Assembly (NCBI RefSeq): GCF_014646055.1
Contig: NZ_BMMS01000019.1
Location: forward strand, 62,001-126,000
Direction: 5' to 3'
Length of the DNA stretch: 64,000 nucleotides
From: Wenjunlia tyrosinilytica
GTDB lineage: Bacteria > Actinomycetota > Actinomycetes > Streptomycetales > Streptomycetaceae
Position numbers and translations under genes: made by a program. Numbering within the stretch: the first letter of the stretch is position 1; each line of letters begins with the position of its first letter. Below the pieces are notes generated by a model that saw only the letters and a list, made by a program, of their open reading frames with translations, did no database searches and had not been told where the DNA came from. Shown here one piece after another: positions 23,684-34,749 of this stretch.

Positions 23684-26062
23684 CTACACCGGCTTCAGCC
23701 ACACCGTCGCCAGCGGCGGCAGCGCGAGCTGGATGCTGCCGCGGCGCCCGTTCCAGGCCACGGCCTCTGCCTTGACCGACTCCGGCGCCACCACACCGCT
23801 GCCGCCGTAGGACAGCGCGTCGGTGTTGAGGACTTCGCGCCAGGCCTCCCCGGCGGTGTCCGGGACCCCCACTCGGTAGTGCTCGCGCACCACGGGCGAG
23901 AAGTTGCTCACGCACACCAGGGGAGTGCCCTGGTCGTCGTAGCGGACGAAGGAGAGGACATTGTCCTCGGCCGCCTCGCCGTCGATCCAGGAGAAGCCGT
24001 CGGGTGAGGCGTCGAGGCTCCACAGCGCGGGGGTGTCCGCGTAGACGTGGTTGAGGTCGCGGACCAGGTCGCGGACGCCGCGGTGGTCCGGCTCGGCCGG
24101 GTAGGCCGGGTCGAGCAGCCACCAGTCGGGGCCGCGGTCGTGCGACCACTCCGCGCCCTGGGCGAACTCCTGGCCCATGAACAGCAGCTGCTTGCCCGGG
24201 TGGGCCCACATGAAGCCCAGGTAGGCGCGGGTGCTTGCCCGCTGCTGCCACCAGTCCCCGGGCATCTTCGAGACCAGGGAGCCCTTGCCGTGCACCACCT
24301 CGTCGTGGGAGATCGGCAGGCAGTAGTTCTCCGAGTAGGCGTAGACCATGGAGAACGTCATCCCGTGGTGGTGGTACTTGCGGTGCACCGGCTCCTTGGA
24401 CATGTACTCCAGGGAGTCGTGCATCCAGCCCATGTTCCACTTCAGGCCGAAGCCGAGGCCGCCGAAGCCGCCGGGCCCGGTGTGGTGGGTGGCGCGGGTG
24501 ACCCCGTCCCAGGCGGTGGACTCCTCGGCGACGGTCACGACGCCCGGGCAGCGGCGGTAGACGGTGGCGTTCATCTCCTGGAGGAACGCGACCGCGTCGA
24601 GGTTCTCCCGGCCGCCGTGCCGGTTGGGCGTCCACTGGCCGTACTCGCGCGAGTAGTCGAGGTAGAGCATGGAGGCGACCGCGTCGACCCGCAGGCCGTC
24701 GATGTGGAACTCCTCGCACCAGTACACGGCGTTGGCGACGAGGAAGTTGCGGACCTCGTTGCGGCCGTAGTCGAAGACGAGGGTGCCCCAGTCCGGGTGC
24801 TCGGCCGTCGCAGGGTCGGGGTGCTCGTAGAGGGTGGTGCCGTCGAAGCGCGCCAGCGCCCACTCGTCCTTGGGGAAGTGCGCCGGCACCCAGTCCATGA
24901 TCACGCCGACCCCGGCGCGGTGCAGGGCGTCGACCAGGAACTTGAAGTCGTCCGGGGTGCCCAGCCGCGAGGTGGGGGCGTAGTAGGAGGTGACCTGGTA
25001 GCCCCACGACCCGCCGAACGGGTGCTCGGCCACCGGCATGAGCTCGACATGGGTGAAGCCCAGGTCCTTCACGTACCGCGGAAGCTCCTCGGCCAGCGCC
25101 CGGTAGTCCAGCCCCGGCCGCCAAGAGGGCAGGTGGACCTCGTAGACGGAGAACGGCGCCTCGTGCGCCGACCGCTCGGAACGCGTCCGTATCCAGCTCT
25201 GGTCGGACCAGACGTACTCGGAGACGGTCACGACGGAGGCGGTGGCGGGCGGGACCTCGGTGGCCCGCGCCATGGGGTCGGCCTTCATCGTCAGGGAGCC
25301 GTCGCGGCGGGCGACCTCGTACTTGTAGAGCGTGCCCGCGCCCACCTCGGGGACGAACAGCTCCCAGACACCCGACGAGCCGAGCGAGCGCATCGGGTGG
25401 CTGGTGCCGTCCCAGTTGTTGAAGTCCCCCGCCACCCGCACGCCCAGCGCGTTGGGCGCCCAGACGGTGAAGCGGGTGCCGGTGACCGTGCCGACCGTGG
25501 TGACATGCGAGCCGAGCGCCTCCCACAGCCTCTCGTGGCGGCCCTCGCCGATCAGGTGCAGGTCCAGCTCGCCGAGGGTGGGCAGGAAGCGGTAGGGGTC
25601 CTCGACGGTGTGCTCGGTGCCGTCGTAGGTGACGACGAGCCGGTGGTCGGGGATGCAGGTGAGCGGCAGGGCCGCGGTGAACAGCCCTCCGGCCTGGGGG
25701 ATCAGCTCGGCCCGCAGGCCCTCGGCCTCCACTCGGACGCTCTCGGCGAACGGGCGCAGCACCCGCACGGCGATGTCGCCGTCCGGGAGCCGGTGGGCGC
25801 CCAGGACCGAGTGCGGGTCGTGGTGGACGCCACGGCGCAGGCGGTCGAGCTCACCGGACGTCAGGGAGGCCGGGGATGCCTGCGGCCGCGTGGCGGAGGC
25901 GGCGGCCGGGGGCGCGGGGTCGGCGGAGGCGGCGGTCGGAGCCGGCTGCGGCTGCGTGGAGGGAACCGGACGCTTTCCGCTGCCGCCGTCCTCACCTGGG
26001 GTGGGCTGGGGAAGGAAAGCGGGCTCCCCGGATACGGACTCGGACGGTTGGCGCGGGGTCAC
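23684..26062 (-). CDS. glgB: 1,4-alpha-glucan branching enzyme
   Basis: A 792-residue GH13 branching enzyme that introduces alpha-1,6 branches into the glucan made by GlgE. An Ala/Pro-rich N-terminal extension (about 1-65) precedes the paired CBM48-type domains ([40 protein letters not shown]). The GH13 barrel follows with [25 protein letters not shown] (nucleophile Asp), VAEESTAW (acid Glu) and [15 protein letters not shown]. Start GTG 26062 has a strong AGGAGGACC. It lies 22 bp after mak, so it belongs to the glgE-treS-mak-glgB operon. Its end converges with the lipoprotein gene. Confidence 0.95.
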   Translation of the reverse strand: MTPRQPSESVSGEPAFLPQPTPGEDGGSGKRPVPSTQPQPAPTAASADPAPPAAASATRPQASPASLTSGELDRLRRGVHHDPHSVLGAHRLPDGDIAVRVLRPFAESVRVEAEGLRAELIPQAGGLFTAALPLTCIPDHRLVVTYDGTEHTVEDPYRFLPTLGELDLHLIGEGRHERLWEALGSHVTTVGTVTGTRFTVWAPNALGVRVAGDFNNWDGTSHPMRSLGSSGVWELFVPEVGAGTLYKYEVARRDGSLTMKADPMARATEVPPATASVVTVSEYVWSDQSWIRTRSERSAHEAPFSVYEVHLPSWRPGLDYRALAEELPRYVKDLGFTHVELMPVAEHPFGGSWGYQVTSYYAPTSRLGTPDDFKFLVDALHRAGVGVIMDWVPAHFPKDEWALARFDGTTLYEHPDPATAEHPDWGTLVFDYGRNEVRNFLVANAVYWCEEFHIDGLRVDAVASMLYLDYSREYGQWTPNRHGGRENLDAVAFLQEMNATVYRRCPGVVTVAEESTAWDGVTRATHHTGPGGFGGLGFGLKWNMGWMHDSLEYMSKEPVHRKYHHHGMTFSMVYAYSENYCLPISHDEVVHGKGSLVSKMPGDWWQQRASTRAYLGFMWAHPGKQLLFMGQEFAQGAEWSHDRGPDWWLLDPAYPAEPDHRGVRDLVRDLNHVYADTPALWSLDASPDGFSWIDGEAAEDNVLSFVRYDDQGTPLVCVSNFSPVVREHYRVGVPDTAGEAWREVLNTDALSYGGSGVVAPESVKAEAVAWNGRRGSIQLALPPLATVWLKPV

Positions 26063-26084
26063 GGGAGGTCCTCCTGGTAACTGG

Positions 26085-27524
26085 TCAGTGGCTGGGGGAT
26101 GCGGACAGGCGCTCGATCGCGGACATGGGGATGGGCAGCCACGCCGGGCGGTGCCGGGCCTCGTAGAGGCACTCGTAGACGGCCTTGTCGGTCTCGAACG
26201 CGCGCATGAGCACATGTTCCCCGGCCGGGTCGTGGTCTCCGGTCGTCGCGTATCCGGCGAGGAACGCCGAGCGGTTGCGCTTCGCCCAGGCCTCGGCGAG
26301 CGGGCCCGCGCCGTGGTGCCTTGCCGCGTAGTCGAACGAGCGCAGCATGGCGGCGACGTCCCGGACGGCGGGCTGCGGGCGGCGCCGCTCCTCGATCGGC
26401 TGGGCGGGCTCGCCCTCGAAATCCAGCAGCACCCAGCCGTCGGGGGTGCGCAGCACCTGCCCGAGGTGGAGGTCGCCGTGGACCCGCTGGGCGGGCAGGG
26501 TACGGCCACCGTGGCCGAGTTCGGCGAGGTCCTGGAACGCCGATCGCAGCGCGGTGCGGTACGGCTGGAGCGCGGGGACGGCGGAGGCGGCGGCCTCCAG
26601 ACGGGCGGTCATGCCGTCGGCGAGGCCTTCGATCTGGGTCTCGCCGAGGGTCTCGACCGGCAGTGCCCGGGCGAGCGCGGTGTGCACCTCGGCGGTGGCC
26701 TGCCCGAGCAGGAACGACTCGGCGGTGAAGTCGCCCTCGGGCACGGAGGCCAGGGCCAGCTCCCACCCGTCGGCCGTGCCGGGCAGGAAGCGCTGGAGCA
26801 GCCCCAGGGTGACGGGCTCGCCCGCGCCGTCGCCGTCGCCGTACGGCCAGACGGTCTCGAACCAGCCCACCGGCGCCGGTACCCGCGTGCTGCCCGCCGC
26901 GGCCAGCGCCAGCGTCAGCTCCAGATCGGGGTTGGTGCCGGGGCTGACCCGGCGGAAGACCTTGAGGATGAGCGAGTCGCCGAAGACCACGGAGGTGTTG
27001 CTCTGCTCGGCGGTGCCGACCCTGGGCCCCAGCCCGGTGGGGATCTCGGCGCCGGGGGAGCGGTGGAAGCCCAGGCATGAGAAGCGGTCGCCGTCGCGCA
27101 GATGGCCCAGCAGCCGCCCGGCCAGCGCGGGATCGTGCAGCGCGTCGAGCACCAGCAGTCCGTCGTGCGCCCCGCCGTCGATGCGGCCGATGAGGGCCGG
27201 GGCCAGGGACGTGGGCAATGTGGTACGGGTGCCGACCAGCAACTGGTAGGTGTCGCCCGCGCCGGAGCCCAGGTGCCGCACCCGCAGGAGCAGGTGCACC
27301 AGGCCGGAGGAGTCGCCCGCGGGTGCGGCGAGTTCGGTGCCGGACAGCACCCGGATGTCCGTGATGGGTCTGCCCTTGCCGGAGAACCACCGCTGCTGCG
27401 GCAGCCATCCATGGATCAGGGGGAGCAGGGCGTCGAGCAGCTCGCCGCCCGCGGCAGGGGCCCGCCGCAGGCCGGGCGCACCACCCGTCCGCGCGGCGGA
27501 GGTGCTCCAGGAGGTGTCTGACAT
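26085..27524 (-). CDS. mak: Maltokinase (Pep2/Mak)
   Basis: A 479-residue kinase that phosphorylates maltose at C1 with ATP to give maltose-1-phosphate, the donor for GlgE. The N-terminal cap has the typical [20 protein letters not shown]. The aminoglycoside-phosphotransferase-like catalytic lobe shows [13 protein letters not shown] (catalytic Asp) and [12 protein letters not shown] (metal-binding Asp). Start ATG 27524 follows GGAAAGGACGTC. It is third in the GlgE operon, and glgB follows after 22 bp. A 307-bp gap separates it from treS, larger than elsewhere in the operon, so an internal promoter is possible. Confidence 0.95.
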   Translation of the reverse strand: MSDTSWSTSAARTGGAPGLRRAPAAGGELLDALLPLIHGWLPQQRWFSGKGRPITDIRVLSGTELAAPAGDSSGLVHLLLRVRHLGSGAGDTYQLLVGTRTTLPTSLAPALIGRIDGGAHDGLLVLDALHDPALAGRLLGHLRDGDRFSCLGFHRSPGAEIPTGLGPRVGTAEQSNTSVVFGDSLILKVFRRVSPGTNPDLELTLALAAAGSTRVPAPVGWFETVWPYGDGDGAGEPVTLGLLQRFLPGTADGWELALASVPEGDFTAESFLLGQATAEVHTALARALPVETLGETQIEGLADGMTARLEAAASAVPALQPYRTALRSAFQDLAELGHGGRTLPAQRVHGDLHLGQVLRTPDGWVLLDFEGEPAQPIEERRRPQPAVRDVAAMLRSFDYAARHHGAGPLAEAWAKRNRSAFLAGYATTGDHDPAGEHVLMRAFETDKAVYECLYEARHRPAWLPIPMSAIERLSASPSH

Positions 27525-27831
27525 GACGTCCTTTCCCCGGGGGCCTCTCTCGGTGGCCGGGAGTGTCCCGGATTACGACGGTGGCTGTCCGGCGGAAGGC
27601 GCCGTGTCGTGCGAGGATCGTCCGTCCAGGGGGTGCAACTGGCCCAGGGGGCCTGACGGCCGGCCCGGTGGCGCCGGGGACCGTGCCGCGGTCTCCCGGA
27701 TGCGCCCCGAGGGGCGCCGGCGCCGGGGTGGCCGGCCGGTCCGATGCTGGGAAGCCTGCCCGGGGCTGCTCCGGGGAAACCGTTCCGCCCGCACTCTTCG
27801 CGGCAGTTCGGGCGGATCGGTCGACACCTCG
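27525..27831. other. 307-bp gap between treS and mak
   Basis: GC-rich, with no open frame of conserved character and no strong hairpin that I can see. It may carry an internal promoter for mak-glgB, but no consensus hexamers stand out. Confidence 0.5.
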
Positions 27832-29531
<1,700 letters not shown>

Positions 29532-29535
<4 letters not shown>

Positions 29536-31589
29536 TTGGGTGACCCTCCGATCTGCGAGGTGGGTCGCAGGGAGAAGACGTGCGCCGGGGCACGGCCCGG
29601 TTCGAGGCGCACGTAGTTGTCCCTGCCCCAGTGGTAGGTCTCGCCGGTGAGCTCGTCGCGCACGGCGAAGGAATCGGCCCAGTCCAGGCCGAGTTCCGGC
29701 ATGTCCAACGAGACGGTCGCCTCGCGGGTGTGGTGGGGGTCGAGGTTGACGATCACGAGAACCGTGTCGTACGCCGGGACGGCCTCGTCCTGGTCGTCCC
29801 CGTGCCCGCCCGTCCTCAGCCGTGACTCCTCCGGCAGACGGGTCCGCTTGCTGAACACGAGCACCGCGTCGTTGTCCGCGTGGTGGAACCGCACGTTGCG
29901 CAGCTCCTGGAGCGCCGGATGGCGCCGCCGTGCCCGGTTCAAGGTGGTGATCAGCGGGGCGAGGCTCCGCCCCTGCGCCTCGGCCGCGGCCCAGTCGCGC
30001 GGACGCAGCTGGTACTTCTCCGAGTCCAGGTACTCCTCGCTGCCCTCGCGCACCGGGGTGTTCTCGCACAGCTCGAAGCCCGCGTACACACCCCACGTCG
30101 GGGAGAGCGTCGCCGCCAGCACCGCGCGAGCCTCGAACGCGGCGCGGCCCCCGTGCTGGAGGTAGGCGTGCAGGATGTCCGGGGTGTTCACGAAGAAGTT
30201 CGGCCGCATGTAGGCGGCGGCCTCGCCGGACAGCTCGGTGAGGTACTCGGTGAGCTCGCCCTTGCCGTTGCGCCAGGTGAAGTACGTGTACGACTGCTGG
30301 AAGCCGATCTTCCCCAGGGTGTGCATCATCGCCGGCCGGGTGAACGCCTCGGCCAGGAAGATCACGTCGGGGTCGGTGCCGTTGATGTCGGCGATGACCT
30401 TCTCCCAGAAGACCACCGGCTTGGTGTGCGGGTTGTCGACGCGGAAGATCCGCACACCGTGGTCCATCCAGTACCGCAGGACCCGGACCGTCTCGGCGAC
30501 GATCCCCGCCATGTCCTTGTCGAAGGAGATGGGGTAGATGTCCTGGTACTTCTTCGGCGGGTTCTCGGCGTAGGCGATGGTGCCGTCCGCCCGGTGGGCG
30601 AACCACTCCGGGTGCTTGGCGACCCATGGGTGGTCCGGCGAGCACTGGAGCGCGAAGTCGAGGGCGACCTCCATGCGCAGCTCACGCGCCTGCTCCACGA
30701 AGTGGTCGAAGTCCTCGATCGTGCCCAGGTCCGGGTGAACGGCGTCGTGGCCGCCCTCGGGGGAGCCGATCGCCCACGGCGAGCCGACGTCGTGCGGGCC
30801 CGCCGACAGCGCGTTGTTGGGTCCCTTGCGGAAGGCTGCGCCGATCGGGTGGATGGGCGGCAGGTAGACCACGTCGAAGCCCATCGCGGCCACGGCGGGC
30901 AGCCGCTTGGCGGCCGTGCGGAAGGAGCCCGACCGCGGCGCCCGGGCCCCCCTCGGATCGACCACCGCGCCCTCGGAGCGCGGGAAGAACTCGTACCAGG
31001 AGCCGTACAGCGCCCTTCGCCGCTCGACCCGCAGGGCCTGGGGGCGGGAGGAGGAGACCAGTTCACGCAGCGGAAACCTGCTCAGGACCCGCTCCACCTC
31101 GGGCGTCCGGGTCGCCGCGAACCGCGCCATGGGGGTGCGGTCCTCGTCCCGCAGCGCGTCGAGCGCGTCCAGCACCAACGGCCGGCCGTCCTCCTTGGGC
31201 ACCCGGCGCGCGGCCCGCTCGAAGAGGGCGGCGCCCTCCGCGAGCATCAGCGGGACGTCGATGCCGGCGGGGATCTTGATGCCCGCGTTGTGCTTCCAGG
31301 TGGCGACCGGGTCGCTCCACGCTTCGACGGTGAACGACCACCTGCCCTCCGCCGTCGGCGTGACCTCGGCTCCCCAGCGGTCGGTGCCGGGGGCGAGCTC
31401 ACGCATGGGCGTCCAAGGCCCGCGTCGGCCGCTGGGGTCGCGCAGGACCACGTTCGCGTTGACCGCGTCATGCCCTTCGCGGAAGACCGTGGCGGTGACG
31501 TCGAAGGTCTCACCGACCACGGCGCGGGCGGGCCTGCGCCCGCATTCGACGGAGGGGCGGACGTCCAGGACGGGGATGCGACCGATCAT
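29532..31589 (-). CDS. glgE: Alpha-1,4-glucan:maltose-1-phosphate maltosyltransferase
   Basis: A 685-residue GH13_3 enzyme that adds maltosyl units from maltose-1-phosphate to alpha-glucan chains. The N-terminal domain begins [20 protein letters not shown]. The catalytic domain shows [43 protein letters not shown] (nucleophile Asp), [12 protein letters not shown] (acid Glu) and [17 protein letters not shown] 31589 is preceded by AGGTGAGG. It is the first gene of the operon, divergent from glgP across 410 bp. Relatives often start about 15 residues earlier; here that region is not conserved. Confidence 0.95.
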
Positions 31590-31999
31590 TGCCTCACCTG
31601 GGGGTTGCTGATCGTGCTGGGACCGAGGAGAACGCTCGGGTGGGGACAGGAATACGTACTGGCCGTGCTTCGGGGGAGCCTTCCCCGCCGATCCGCAAGG
31701 ATGCCTGGGGGCAGCGGTTCTGGTTTCCACATGTGACGATCAAGGCATTGTAAAAGCAACGTAACGGTGAAACCGCGATTTTAACGACGTTTCGGGCATG
31801 GCGAAGCACCGGCGCCCGACCCCGTACGCGATGACACGTGACGCTGACCAGCACTCTATGGAGCGATCCGGCCACAGTCGATGGTGCACCGTCAGCAGAG
31901 TCGTACGGGTGAAATCCTCGTATACCTTCCGTGCGTTGAGCACGCCGTTCGGCGCCAATGCGAGAGCGGATGCAGTCCGTGCCGTTACCGTCGGACCTT
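31590..31999. other. 410-bp divergent promoter region of glgE operon and glgP
   Basis: Contains an AT-richer patch at about 31730-31800 (TTGTAAAAGCAACG, GATTTTAACGACG) that is the likely promoter area. No convincing operator or riboswitch is seen. Confidence 0.55.
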
Positions 32000-34666
32000 G
32001 TGAAGGCTATTCGTCGGTTCACCGTGCGTACGGTGCTGCCGGAACCCCTGCAGCCGTTGACCGAGCTGGCCCAGAACCTGCGCTGGTCCTGGAGCCCCGA
32101 GACCCGAGAGCTGTTCGAATCCCTCGATCCCGAGACCTGGCAGGCCACCGGGGGCGACCCGGTGAAGCTTCTGGGCGCCGTCTCCGCCCAGCGCCTGGCG
32201 GACCTCGCCCAGGACAGCGCGTTCCTCGAGCGGCTCGCGGCCGCCTCCGAGGACCTGCGCGGCTACCTGACCGATCCCCGCTGGTACCAGGCAGCGATCG
32301 AGAACGCCCCGCCCGCCCCCCACGGGGACGACGCGGAACTGCCCGCAGCCATCGCCTACTTCTCCCCCGAGTACGGCATCACCGAGGTCCTCCCGCAGTA
32401 CTCGGGCGGCCTCGGCATCCTCGCCGGGGACCATCTCAAGGCCGCCAGCGACCTGGGTGTGCCCATCATCGGGGTCGGCCTGCTCTACCGCCACGGATAC
32501 TTCCGCCAGTCCCTCTCCCGCGAGGGCTGGCAGCAGGAGCACTACCCCGTCCTCGACCCCAATGAGCTGCCGCTGACCCTCGTCCGCGAGGACAACGGCA
32601 CCCCCGCTCTGATCAGCATCGCCCTGCCCGGCGGCCGCTCCCTCAAGGCGCACATCTGGTGCGCCCAGGTCGGCCGGGTCCCGCTCCTGCTGCTCGACTC
32701 CGACATCGAGGAGAACAGCGCGGGCGAACGGGACGTCACCGACCGCCTCTACGGCGGCGGCAGCGAGCACCGCCTCCTCCAGGAGATGCTGCTCGGCATC
32801 GGCGGAGTCCGTGCCGTGCGCGCCTTCTGCCGCCTCACCGGGCACCCCGCACCCGAGGTCTTCCACACCAACGAGGGCCACGCCGGCTTCCTCGGCCTCG
32901 AACGCATCCGGGAGCTCGTCGCCGAGGGCAACGGGCTCGGCTTCGAGGCGGCCCTCGAAGCCGTCCGCTCCGGAACGGTGTTCACCACCCACACCCCGGT
33001 GCCCGCGGGCATCGACCGCTTCGACCGCGAACTCGTCTCCCGCCACTTCGGCGAGGACGGGGCGCTGCCCGGCGTCCCCCTGGAGCACATCCTGCCGCTC
33101 GGCAGCGAGAGCTACCCGGGCGGAGAGCCGAATCTGTTCAACATGGCGGTGATGGGCCTGCGCCTGGCCCAGCGCGCCAACGGCGTCAGCACACTGCACG
33201 GCCAGGTCAGCCGGGAGATGTTCAACGGCCTGTGGCCCGGCTTCGACTCCACCGAGCTGCCCATCACCTCCATCACCAACGGCGTCCATGCCCCCACATG
33301 GGTGGCACCCGAGGTACTGAAGCTGGGGGCCCGGCAGGCCGGCGCCGAGCGGGTGGAACGCGCCATGATGGTCGGCGCCTCGCCCCGGTGGGAAGCCGTC
33401 GCCGAGATCCCCGACGCCTCGATCTGGGAGCTGCGCAGGGTCCTGCGCGCCCAGCTCGTCGAGGACGTGCGGCGAAGGCTCTACGACGCCTGGCGCCAGC
33501 GCGGCGCGGGCGCCGCCGAACTCGGCTGGGTCTGCGATGTCCTGGACCCCGACGTGCTGACCATCGGCTTCGCCCGCCGGGTTCCGTCCTACAAGCGGCT
33601 CACGCTGATGCTGCGCGACCGCGACCGGCTCACCGAGCTCCTGCTGCACCCCGAACGGCCCATCCAGATCGTCGTGGCGGGCAAGGCGCACCCGGCCGAC
33701 GACGGCGGCAAGCGGCTGGTGCAGGAGCTGGTCCGCTTCGCCGACGACGCCAAGGTGCGCCACCGCATCGTCTTCCTGCCGGACTACGGCATGAAGATGG
33801 CGCAGCACCTGTACCCGGGGTGCGACGTCTGGCTGAACAACCCGCTGCGCCCGCTGGAGGCGTGCGGCACCTCCGGGATGAAGGCGGCGCTCAACGGCTG
33901 CCTGAACCTGTCGGTGCTGGACGGCTGGTGGGACGAGTGGTTCGACGGTGACAACGGCTGGGCGATCCCCACCGCCGACGGCATCGGGGCCGAGGGGCAT
34001 CCCGAGCCCGACCGCCGCGACGACCTCGAGGCTGCGGCGCTGTACGACCTGGTGGAGAACCAGGTGGCACCGCGCTTCTACGACCGGGGCGCTGACGGCG
34101 TGCCGCAGCGGTGGATCGAGATGGTGCGGCACACCCTGGTCACCCTCGGCCCGAAGGTGCTGGCCGGGCGCATGGTCCGCGACTACGTGGAGCGGCTGTA
34201 CGCCCCGGCGGCGCAGGCCAACCGCAGGCTGGCCGCGGGCGGCGCCTCCGAGCTGGCCTCATGGAAGGCGAGGGTCCGGGCCAACTGGTCCCGGGTCGCC
34301 GTCGACCATGTGGAGACCACCGGGCTCGGTGACGCGCCGGAGCTCGGCGGAGCGCTCTCGCTGCGGGTGCAGGTGGCCCTGGGCGACCTGGACTCCGGGG
34401 ATGTGGACGTGCAGGTGGTGGCGGGCCGCGTCGACGACGGGGACCGGATCACCGACGGCACCGCGGTCGCGCTCAAGCCCGCGGGGCGGCCGGACCTGGA
34501 GGGCCGCTGGCTCTTCGAGGGACCGCTCGCCCTCGACCGCACCGGCCCGTTCGGCTACACCGTGCGGATCCTGCCCTCGCACCGGCTGCTGGCGTCCGGC
34601 GCCGAGCTGGGGCTGGTGGCGATTCCCGCGGAGTCCGAGGGGATGTCGTCCGGCGTGCTGCGGTAG
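32000..34666 (+). CDS. glgP: Alpha-glucan (glycogen) phosphorylase
   Basis: An 888-residue GT35 phosphorylase that releases glucose-1-phosphate from glucan ends using phosphate and pyridoxal phosphate. An N-terminal DUF3417-type segment (KAIRRFTVRTVLPEPLQPL) precedes YFSPEYGITEVLPQYSGGLG, EVFHTNEGHAGFLGLERI, FTTHTPVPAG and the PLP-lysine motif EACGTSGMKAALNG. The frame opens at ATG 31958 and ATG 31970. I chose GTG 32000 because the product then begins (M)KAIRRFTV, as I recall for relatives; its ribosome binding site is weak. Divergent from glgE, it degrades what the operon builds. A hairpin follows at 34697-34742. Confidence 0.92.
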   Translation: MKAIRRFTVRTVLPEPLQPLTELAQNLRWSWSPETRELFESLDPETWQATGGDPVKLLGAVSAQRLADLAQDSAFLERLAAASEDLRGYLTDPRWYQAAIENAPPAPHGDDAELPAAIAYFSPEYGITEVLPQYSGGLGILAGDHLKAASDLGVPIIGVGLLYRHGYFRQSLSREGWQQEHYPVLDPNELPLTLVREDNGTPALISIALPGGRSLKAHIWCAQVGRVPLLLLDSDIEENSAGERDVTDRLYGGGSEHRLLQEMLLGIGGVRAVRAFCRLTGHPAPEVFHTNEGHAGFLGLERIRELVAEGNGLGFEAALEAVRSGTVFTTHTPVPAGIDRFDRELVSRHFGEDGALPGVPLEHILPLGSESYPGGEPNLFNMAVMGLRLAQRANGVSTLHGQVSREMFNGLWPGFDSTELPITSITNGVHAPTWVAPEVLKLGARQAGAERVERAMMVGASPRWEAVAEIPDASIWELRRVLRAQLVEDVRRRLYDAWRQRGAGAAELGWVCDVLDPDVLTIGFARRVPSYKRLTLMLRDRDRLTELLLHPERPIQIVVAGKAHPADDGGKRLVQELVRFADDAKVRHRIVFLPDYGMKMAQHLYPGCDVWLNNPLRPLEACGTSGMKAALNGCLNLSVLDGWWDEWFDGDNGWAIPTADGIGAEGHPEPDRRDDLEAAALYDLVENQVAPRFYDRGADGVPQRWIEMVRHTLVTLGPKVLAGRMVRDYVERLYAPAAQANRRLAAGGASELASWKARVRANWSRVAVDHVETTGLGDAPELGGALSLRVQVALGDLDSGDVDVQVVAGRVDDGDRITDGTAVALKPAGRPDLEGRWLFEGPLALDRTGPFGYTVRILPSHRLLASGAELGLVAIPAESEGMSSGVLR

Positions 34667-34696
34667 CCCCTGGGGACCGCGGTACCGAGTACGGCA

Positions 34697-34742
34697 CGAG
34701 CGCCCGGCAGCGTCATCGCCACCGGGCGCTCGGCGCTTGCGG
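34697..34742. terminator. Terminator between glgP and the M4 protease
   Basis: CGAGCGCCCGG (34697-34707) pairs with CCGGGCGCTCG (34732-34742): an 11-bp stem with a 24-nt loop, between convergent genes. Confidence 0.75.
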
Positions 34743-34749
34743 GCTACGG

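Noticed and set aside
24047..26080. A 677-codon open frame antisense to glgB
   Set aside because: Long antisense frames are routine at this GC content. Its translation is Val/Arg/Gly-rich with no conserved motif, while glgB on the other strand is certain.
30646..31590. treS extended upstream as one very long frame
   Set aside because: The frame stays open through glgE by chance; conserved TreS sequence begins only at TTG 29535, which has its own ribosome binding site.
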